Shown one piece after another: positions 7,243-14,257 of a stretch of 14,257 nucleotides of DNA. Within the stretch, counting starts at the first letter, position 1; each line of letters begins with the position of its first letter. The DNA lies in the NCBI GenBank assembly GCA_910592005.1, contig CAJVPP010002584.1, forward strand, positions 1-14,257. Direction: 5' to 3'. The translations under genes were made by a program, and so were the position numbers. Source of the stretch: Funneliformis mosseae. Its lineage: Eukaryota; Glomeromycota; Glomeromycetes; Glomerales; Glomeraceae. The notes under the pieces were generated by a model, which worked only from the letters and a program-made list of their open reading frames with translations, was not told where the DNA came from and searched no databases.

Positions 7243-9866
7243 AAAAGAATTGAGCAACAACTTCACTTGAATAGCGTTAATTCTTCTTCCATTATTAACA
7301 ATTTATTTCATGGAGAATCATCTCGAAAGATTCAAAATTTTAATCAGATGAATGCAGGAGAATTAGAAGTGAATAATAAAGAATCAGTCATTATTTATGA
7401 TGATACTATTGTTAGTTTAGAAATTACAAACCTTAATATGGATGACATATTAAATTTAGGCGGATTGCAAAGATTTCGAAAATTAGCAAACCTCGCTTGT
7501 AAATTTACTCAAATTACCAGCTTACCAACTTTACCCAACTCCATAACAAAACTTAATTGCTCTAATACTCAAATAACTATCCTACCAAATTTACCCAACT
7601 CCTTAGAAATGCTGGATTGCTCTTGTACTCCAATAGTTAGCTTACCAAATTTACCCAACTCCTTAGAAATACTGGATTGCTCTTATACTCCAATAACTAT
7701 ATTACCAACATTAGCCAACTCCTTAATTAAACTCTATTGTTATCACACTAAAATAAATAGTTTACCAACTTTACCCAACTTCTTAACAGAACTCTATTGC
7801 TTTGAAACTCCAATAACCTACCTACCAAATTTACCAAGCTCTTTAAAAATACTCAATTGCTGTAATACTCAAATAACTATCCTACCAAATTTACCCAACT
7901 CCTTAAATATGCTCAATTGCTCTTATACTCGAATAACTATCCTACCAACTTTACCCAACTTCATAACAGAACTTAATTGCTATAATACTCAAATAACTAT
8001 CCTACCAAATTTACCCAACTCCTTAAATATGCTCAATTGCTCTTATAATCGAATAACTATCCTACCAAATTTACCCAACTCCTTAATTAAACTCTATTGT
8101 CATCATACTCGAATAACTATCCTACCAACATTACCCAACTCCTTAACGAGACTTGATTGTACTAATACTTTAGTAACTATCTTACCAAATTTACCTCACT
8201 CTTTAACATTTCTAAGGTATTATAACACTAAATTAAATATCCTACCACCTAAAGAAAGCGGAAATAAAGTTGTTGATGAAGTTATCAAATATTCACGAAT
8301 TAATACTCATATATTTAGTCAAATGGAATTTGTTTCTTATGATCAATTTAAAGATGTTCAATTTATTGCTGAGGGAGGATTTAGCAAAATCTATAAAGCT
8401 GAATGGTACAATACACAGGAAGATAATATAATAGTTGCCCTAAAACAACTAACTAATTCTAAAAATATTTCTACTAAAGAATTAAATGAGGTATTGATTT
8501 ATTCAATAACATTCTTTATTATAATATGTTATACTTATATTTGCATTTAAAATTTAGCTTTGGAGATATCTGAACCTTAATAATGGATCTCTCACGCCTG
8601 AATATATCAATAAATATTATGGAATCACTCACGATCCTGTTTCTAAAGATTATGTGATAATTATGAAATATTGTGAAGCAGGTGATCTAAGACGTTATTT
8701 AACAGAACATTTTTATAATCTTGAATGGTGGAATAAGTTAGATTTATTAAATAAAATTATTAAAGGTCTTGAATATATTCATGGTAAAGGAATTATTCAT
8801 CGGGATTTTCATAGTGGAAATATCCTTTGTTATGGAGGTTGTCAAGTTATAATAGGTGATTTAGGAATTAGCAAATTATTTAATGAATTAGATGATGATG
8901 ACAATAATGATGGTAAAATTTATGGTATTATACCTTATATTGCTCCAGAGATTTTTAATGGACAGAATTATACTACGGCCTCAGACATTTATAGCTTTGG
9001 TATGATTATGTGGGAGTTAATTATGGGTAGAAGGCCTTTTTGGAATCAAGATCATGATACAGAACTTATCTTAAGAATATGTGACAATATACGTCCTCCA
9101 ATTGTTACAAATGCACCTGAGGGTTATATCAAATTAATGAGAAAATGTTGGCATCCTAATCCAAATAAAAGGCCAACAGCCAATGATTTAAAAAACAAAG
9201 TATATGATATGCTTTTTGTTGAATTATTTAGTGAAAATGAAACAAAAATCGTTTTATCATCAGATATTGGACCTATAACCATGAATCATTCAGGAGCAAT
9301 ATATAAAAGTAGACCATTAAGCAGGTCTGCGATACACTCAAGAAGTCAATCCGTTACAGAATTCGGTGATTATTTTTATTTTCTTATTTTGATTAAAAAA
9401 AATTTAAATCATCCAATGGTACATATTTTAACTTTTTAAATTTTATTAATTACCATACGTCTTTTTTGGAAAAATAAAAGATAAAAGAAAGATTATGAAT
9501 GAATTAATTGTTGATAGCAAAAGTAATAAAAAAAGTAGATTATCTGATAATGGTAAATATTTACTTGCTTTATTTATTTCTACACGGTATATTAGAATTA
9601 TGCAGAATCTCTATATAAATCAATCACGAGAACAAAAATATGTGCTCCTAGAATATTAATATATAATTAAAGACTATTCTGTAATTATTAGATTATGTGA
9701 CAAAAGAATTGAAAATAGATATTAATGCGAATATTGTGAATAGTAATGAAGGTAATGTGATTATGTAAATGTTCATATTAATTATATTTTATAACTAATT
9801 AGTATATTTTTAGAATATTTAACCAGGGAAATTGATCTTGATATTAATACTTTGGGATTTATGTAA
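6420..9866 (+). CDS. composite half-kinase / LRR / TKL kinase gene (916-aa splice model)
   Basis: Proposed exons: 6420-6647, 6735-6807, 6957-7105, 7183-8490, 8558-9365, 9481-9552, 9692-9751, 9814-9866; all introns are GT-AG and the frame closes at TAA 9864. Residues 1-168 are the first half of a TKL kinase: [10 protein letters not shown] loop, HRD at 147-149, DFG at 166-168. Homology then stops, with no activation segment or C-terminal lobe. A linker leads to twelve 20-residue leucine-rich repeats (256-495) plus a partial one. A complete kinase follows (M531 onward): Lys571, HRD 667-669, DLG 687-689, APE 715-717, so it should be catalytically competent. The tail (SSDIGPI, DKRK, two similar mini-exons) matches the paralogue at 1586. 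The exon-3 acceptor at 6956 is needed to keep frame; the expected acceptor at 6925 gives a frameshift. No signal peptide or membrane span is seen. The main alternative is a separate gene starting at 7348. Confidence 0.5.
6888..6921 (+). repeat. poly(A) homopolymer of 34 bases inside an intron
   Basis: An uninterrupted A run ends immediately before TTAG, one of two possible acceptors for the third exon of the composite kinase. Runs this long are unstable in replication and hard to sequence, so nearby indels should be treated with caution. Confidence 0.9.
7348..9866 (+). CDS. LRR-TKL protein kinase (shorter 711-aa model of the same locus)
   Basis: If the locus is two units, the first in-frame ATG after the kinase fragment (7348, MNAGELE) would start a 711-aa protein with exons 7348-8490, 8558-9365, 9481-9552, 9692-9751 and 9814-9866. 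It comprises a short degenerate LRR cap ([12 protein letters not shown]), twelve LPx-type repeats, the linker [14 protein letters not shown], and a full kinase with VALK, HRD, DLG and APE all present. The kinase should phosphorylate Ser/Thr or Tyr; its target is unknown, and the repeats probably provide the recognition surface. The linker and kinase are close to the 1586 pseudokinase, but the repeats are not found there. Favouring a shared gene instead: the frame is open and splice-compatible back to 7183. The coding content from 7498 to 9365 is certain; the start is not. Confidence 0.6.
7498..8250 (+). repeat. tandem 60-bp coding repeats (twelve 20-aa LPx leucine-rich repeats)
   Basis: Twelve exact 60-bp periods run from 7498 to 8217, followed by a partial thirteenth. 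The unit consensus is C..T.ITILP.LPNSL..L., that is, 20 residues each. Cys occupies the first position in all twelve full units, and LP..P.SL-type residues are almost invariant. Twenty-residue repeats with paired LP motifs are the hallmark of the YopM/IpaH bacterial LRR class; most eukaryotic LRRs have 23-29 residues. Units 7 and 9 differ by one base in 60, which shows recent duplication or gene conversion. Confidence 0.95.
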
Positions 9867-11207
9867 TACTTTGCATCAAAAATTTTCCTGAAGCGGCCTA
9901 AATTATATTACCTATATTTTTCATAAAACAAGATATAAACCAAACATAATGTAGTAATAAATACGGAATTGAAGTCGTTTTTACTTTTCCTCTTACTTCA
10001 TATCATTGGTCAATTATTTATTCAAATTTTTTAAGAATGTGGTACATTAACTTTGGTTTCGTTGTCATGTGTTTCAATAATAACTAACAACTAGTCTTGT
10101 TGATATCGATAATACACACATAACATACAAACACATATAGCACATGCTGGATATAAACAATGCTTTTTGTAAATCAAGTATTTTTTATTTAAAAAAATAT
10201 TTGAGTTTCATTGTGATCACATCTTTTACATTGAATAAAGTTTGCCTTTTTACGTATTTGTCCTATTTAACGATTTTTTGAAATAGCTGACGATTCCGAC
10301 TTAAAATTTAATTTATATATATCTGGTATAGTTACATTACTAATTTTTATAAATAGACTATAAAAAGTATCTCTGTCTTAAAAATGATTCCTCACCACAA
10401 AATAAAGTTTTTGCAAAATTTCTGCAGAGTTTGGTTCCGAATTTTAAGTCAAAATTGAATTATTGGACGATGATGATATTATATTACTTTGAAAGTCCCT
10501 ATATAAAATATTTCCGTGCTCTTGAATATTTTATGCTACCGTTCTCCATATTTTCTTCGAGATTTTGTTTCAAATAAAGAAGATAAGAAGAATGGCATGA
10601 GCTCATTTGAAAATGCCAGAAATTTCACCGGAAATCTTTACAATTATTTTAAAATGAAATATTTTTCTGAAGAATTTCGTACTGAAACTTGACACCAAAG
10701 ACTGCTGACCACTTTGACATTGATATCAGATATTATATTTTTTTTTGATTTATGATTAAAAGAAAAATAAAAATGTATACGTGTAATTAAAATACCGCGC
10801 GCATTATAAGTCAAACATTTAAATTCAATTCTTCCTTTTCGTAATATCGGGATATTTATGAAGGCATTGCATTCATTTTTTAATTTAATGAATTAAACAT
10901 TCATAAGCTTTGTTTGCTGCGATAAGCGTTTTTTCGAAATCCAGTCGATTACTCACAAACGTAATCCTAATAGATGGAGCATAATCGTACTCACCAAGAA
11001 AGTTTTCAGTCTAATAACTTACTAGCACTTAAATACTTTTTTCAGGTGATTTAACTATTAAATAAGTGCAAAATCGTTAAAGTCACTTGATTTGTATTTA
11101 CTTTCTTAAAAGTCTTATATCAATCATTAATAGGACTATTTACAGATGAAAGAAATTGAAGTATGGCTTCGTGTATTAAGGTGGAATTGCACTAACTACA
11201 ACCTTAT
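9867..11207. other. intergenic region, no gene recognised
   Basis: Apart from the possible polyadenylation signal at 9956, nothing coding or structured stands out. An 11-bp sequence GACTTAAAATT near 10298 recurs inverted near 10440, which is likely chance. Composition is AT-rich with no ORF above chance length. Confidence 0.55.
9956..9961 (+). terminator. candidate polyadenylation signal
   Basis: AATAAA lies 90 nt after the stop codon of the LRR-kinase. In such AT-rich DNA this hexamer is common, so support is weak. Confidence 0.3.
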
Positions 11208-11574
11208 TACAGAACTAGGGATGGGGACGGTTCTATCGGTTCCATTTCGGTTCCTCTTCGGTTCTACTTCGTCTCATCTTGAGTAAATTAAACTTTGAGT
11301 GTTAATTTAAATTTATACTAATAGAGCATCATGTGATGATCAATTTAAAAAATAATTTTCGACTGGTTATCAAACAAATTCGTCCTATTATTACCTTTAA
11401 TTTGATGACAATCCGATTTGAGCCGACTCTTGGAACCGGTCCGGAGTCGGTTCCGGTTCGATTTTTAAAAATGGTTTGTAACTCAGGAAAACCTAAAATA
11501 TGTTGAATTTATAATCGGTTCCAGAACCGACTCGGAGTCGCTCTTTTTGAACCGTCCCCATCCCTATACAGAAC
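11208..11574. mobile_element. complete non-autonomous hAT-type element (MITE) with 8-bp target duplication
   Basis: The element itself spans 11216-11566 (351 bp). Its terminal inverted repeats TAGGGATGGGGACGGTTC (11216-11233) and the exact reverse complement (11549-11566) match at 18 of 18 bases. Directly outside both ends lies the same 8-bp sequence TACAGAAC (11208-11215 and 11567-11574). An 8-bp duplication and a YAGGGATG terminus are typical of the hAT (Ac-like) superfamily. CGGTTC is repeated near the left end (starts at 11228, 11237, 11248, 11259), with more CGGTTC/GAACCG copies toward the right end. These are probably transposase-binding subterminal repeats. There is no transposase frame, so it would need a helper element. 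Confidence 0.93.
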
Positions 11575-12830
11575 CCGCAACTTAGACTGATGATGATTTC
11601 CAAATTATGAAGCATACTTTATAAAGATGCTTATCATAATATAAGTATTGTTTCAATGGATTCAAATTAATTAAATATTTTGAAGGTTATAAACAGGTTA
11701 AAGAAATTTTGGCCGGTTCCAACCTCTTATTTGAGTACCATTGAGAGTGACCTAAAAGATTTCAGCATATTTGCGATATTAGGCTTATTTACTGTAATGA
11801 ACAGAAGAAACTATCTGTGGATACAAACCTTTAATGAAATCTACTAATGATTGGGATAAAACTAAGATAGTTTTATATTTATTTTCTTTTAAATATAAGG
11901 ATTATTTTATCAAAAGTGCGATATTTAACAATGTTAACTTTAAGAATGCAATTAATTATTATAAGAGTTACGGACCAAAGTTTGGAGATGATTTGAAATT
12001 CGTTTTATTATATTTTAAAAGATTATGAAAAATAATTTCTTTTTCTAACGTCTTGTTCGAATAATTGATTATTTGTAATACGCAAAGCGGTTTATCTTGA
12101 AAATTATAATAAAATTGATTCAAACAGCTGGAAGATATTAATATTTCGTTTTCATTGAAGTTATTGAAGACGTGTGCATACGAATATTTCATGAAATACT
12201 CCAATATTTATTTAAGAAGAATTTGGCTTCAAATAAAGAAATAATAATTTTTTTTTAGATTACAATTTTACAATAAAATCTTTAATAATATTTCGACCTA
12301 TTACATAAAATATATTTAAAATATTTAAAATTTGAATTGTTTTGTGTAATACAGGTATATTTGGTATTCTGAGAGATTATAATATAGATATCCTTGAAGT
12401 TTTGATAAACTGTTGATAAATTATTTTGGCACTTCTCGTTGTAGCCGATTATATACGTGTAAATAACTTCAATTGATCAAACGAGGAAAATAGAAACATA
12501 TTTTGATGCTTTACAATGTTGGATTAACGTTAAATATAATATGATCCCGAAGTTATAAAATTTCAAAGTACTCAAACTTCAAGGTACGATTTACAAAGCA
12601 ATATCTGAATTTTCACATATTTAATTATTTCAAGCAAACCATAACTATCTTTTAACCTTAAGAACTGGTGCGTCTTTCTGGAGAATTATTTAATGGCAAC
12701 GTTATTCGACTTCACCATTTATAAAATATTTTTTACTGTGTCATATATAAATTTTTAGTTTTTATTCACATCGCATAAATTTTTTGTAGTTCCAAGATAT
12801 TGGAGTTACGCCTGTCTACATTGGAATGAG
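11575..12830. other. intergenic region with two weak overlapping open frames
   Basis: Open frames at 11834-12028 (+, 64 codons; open without an ATG from 11801) and 11968-12204 (-, 78 codons) overlap on opposite strands. Neither shows a recognisable domain, and both are about the size expected by chance at this base composition. I do not call either a gene. No other structure is seen. Confidence 0.5.
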
Positions 12831-12852
12831 ATCGTTTTTAATAAGGTTGCCG

Positions 12853-12993
12853 GGCAAAACCCAAGGGTTTCAACATGCATCGAAATCTAAACCCGTTGAA
12901 ACGTTTTGCCAAATATTTTTATTAAAGGCAAAATTGCGAAAGTTTCGACGGGTGGCAAAGGTTTCGAAGGATGGCAAAACCCATCGAAACTTT
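12853..12993. repeat. pair of adjacent hairpins, probable MITE remnant
   Basis: First hairpin: GGCAAAAC (12853-12860) and GTTTCAAC (12867-12874) pair exactly with GTTGAAAC (12895-12902) and GTTTTGCC (12903-12910). Second hairpin: AAAGTTTCGACGGGT (12939-12953) pairs with ACCCATCGAAACTTT (12979-12993) at 14 of 15 positions. GGCAAA and GTTTC(G/A)A motifs recur in both, so the two hairpins share a repeat unit. No target duplication was found. Confidence 0.55.
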
Positions 12994-14180
12994 TGATATT
13001 AAAATAAAATTTTTGAATTTTTAAAATTTATTATTTTTGCTTTACTAGATGAGCAAATATCAAAGGTCATTTTATATTATAATATCATATATTTATAAAT
13101 ATTTATAAAAGATAAGAAAATAATTAACATATTAAAATTGAATTAATTTATTCTTCGATTCCAATTAAAACATTTTATCTCATTAATATTATCTTCATTT
13201 TAGACTTCTTTATTACATTAAAATAAAAACCGTAGTTGAGTATATCAAAAATTTGCTTGAACTAGTTGATGGTAAAAAAGGAACAAGTTGGTTTCTTTAA
13301 TAGAAATAATTGAAATGAGTTAAAAACAACTTCTTGCGCAGCTATTACTATGTAAATTCTTAATTGGGAAATCTGAAAGTTTATCTTTTAATAGGATTTA
13401 TAAAAGATGCAGCAGCGCCGAGATCTTAATATTATCATGTGTAATTAATGAGGGTATGTATGTATAATTTATTAAGCTTTAAAAAAATTTATTTGATCTA
13501 CTGAGTTTTTTTATGATAATTAATAATCTGTTAGTAAAGGTTGGAACCGGATTCAATATTCGGATTTAATCCGGATCCGATTTTTAAAATAAAGTAAATC
13601 CAGATATAAAAAATAAACCTCTCATTACCAGATTTGAAATTAGGCATTAATCTTATATTTGTTTAACAAACACAAAGGAATTAACTTTACCAATTCTGAA
13701 ACATTTACACCGTTCTTGGATAGCTTCTCGATAATGTATATCAATTTAGAAAAGTTCAAGTCAGATTATGACGTATACTCAATATTAATACGCAATCAAT
13801 TTCCTAATCTCATTTTTTTTTTAAACTTTAGTTTATAAAAAGCCTTGACTCAAAACAAATTTTAAATAAATCTCTTTCCAAAAAACTTATTTCCAAAATC
13901 AAAATGCCTACATTTAAAGTTCTCGGAATTTAAAGTTTGGTGTTTTGATCGAAAAGTAAAGATGTTTTCAAAATTATTATTGGTAAAAATAATGATATTT
14001 TCGACAACAAGACATTGATCATCAGTATAATGACATAGATTGTTACCAATTTATTATAATGCAAAAAAATTTGTTTTATTACTTTGCATCAAGAATGATG
14101 ATAATATCAAATATATACGATAAAATTTCTCATTTATTTAGGTGTACCATTGCAGATAGAAAAGCTTCAGCATCCTGATG
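12994..14180. other. intergenic region, short repeat island at 13546-13582
   Basis: A CCGG-containing island near 13546-13582 (ACCGGATT, TTCGGATTT, AATCCGGATCCGA) resembles the islands near 4010 and 4481. An open frame from about 13645 to 13838 (+) lacks an early ATG and is of chance length. A splice-acceptor-like site near 13203 followed by about 30 open codons ending TGG TTT CTT TAA is suggestive of coding but too short to call. Confidence 0.45.
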
Positions 14181-14182
14181 TA

Positions 14183-14257
14183 CAGTCCCCGGCGAAAAGA
14201 ATGGCGGTTTAAATACCGCATCTATTTTAGGCCGAAACGTAAACCGCGTTTCCGATA
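14183..14257. mobile_element. probable left end of a Tc1/mariner-type element, cut by window edge
   Basis: The sequence after the TA dinucleotide at 14181-14182 begins CAGTCCCCGGCGAAAAG. This is like the TA-CAGT...CCAAAAG termini of Tc1/mariner terminal repeats. Base composition turns abruptly GC-richer, and a hairpin (GCGGT...ACCGC, 14204-14219) follows. The other end and any transposase would lie beyond the window, so this remains a terminus-only call. Confidence 0.45.

Noticed and set aside
7267..7269. TTG as a start codon for the LRR-kinase
   Set aside because: A fungal nuclear gene would not normally start at TTG; the frame is open upstream into the kinase exon, and the first in-frame ATG is at 7348.
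7498..8217. 60-bp periodic array considered as a CRISPR or satellite
   Set aside because: Repeats are contiguous with no spacers, and the period is a whole number of codons encoding leucine-rich repeats in an open frame.
8491..8557. Reading through to the stop at 8550 as the end of the LRR protein
   Set aside because: It would cut the kinase in its N-lobe; a GT-AG intron here joins LNE to LWRYLNL and restores the full kinase, as in the paralogue.
9366..9439. Kinase ending at the TAA at 9437-9439
   Set aside because: A donor at 9366 and acceptor at 9480 join TEF to DKRK, and three further exons keep frame and match the tail of the paralogue.
11834..12204. Overlapping 64-codon (+) and 78-codon (-) ORFs
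   Set aside because: They lie on opposite strands over the same bases, with no domain or promoter evidence; length is consistent with chance.
13645..13838. Open frame of about 64 codons on the plus strand
   Set aside because: No ATG near its start, chance-level length, and no recognisable motif.

Overview
The window looks like nuclear DNA of an arbuscular mycorrhizal fungus (Glomeromycotina, most likely Rhizophagus or a close relative). It is very AT-rich, with long A/T runs. Genes are split by short GT-AG introns of about 60-150 nt. The proteins are tyrosine-kinase-like (TKL) kinases with signatures such as EFVPYDQFKDV and [11 protein letters not shown], which I associate with the hugely expanded kinase families of these fungi. 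That placement rests on remembered family signatures, not on a search. No bacterial operons, CRISPR array, rRNA or intact canonical tRNA were seen.

Layout. 1-1585: non-coding, with one good hairpin and a TATA-like site. 1586-3070 (+): a four-exon kinase gene encoding 404 aa. It carries HRN in place of HRD and SFG in place of DFG, so it is a predicted pseudokinase. 3071-6419: 3.3 kb without a convincing gene, holding diverged inverted-repeat elements (3428-3625 and 4446-4600) and a 72-bp tRNA-like sequence on the minus strand (4876-4947). 6420-9866 (+): a composite kinase locus. It starts with the first half of a TKL kinase, cut off just after DFG. It then continues in frame into twelve 20-residue leucine-rich repeats of the LPx type, a complete kinase domain with intact HRD and DLG, and a tail of three small exons, two of which are duplicates. 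A splice model joins everything into 916 aa, and a shorter 711-aa LRR-kinase could start at 7348. 9867-14257: gene-poor and repeat-rich. It holds a complete non-autonomous hAT-type element (11216-11566) with 18-bp terminal inverted repeats and a perfect 8-bp target duplication, a two-hairpin element (12853-12993), and what looks like the left end of a Tc1/mariner element running off the window (14183-14257).

How the genes relate. The 1586-3070 gene and the second kinase of the 6420-9866 locus are paralogues. They share the N-terminal lead-in, the first intron position, the SSDIGPI motif after the kinase, and the KRK mini-exon tail. One copy has lost the residues needed for catalysis and the other has kept them. 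An active LRR-kinase beside a pseudokinase paralogue, in repeat-rich DNA, fits a fast-evolving signalling or recognition family. No ligand, partner or pathway can be read from the sequence.
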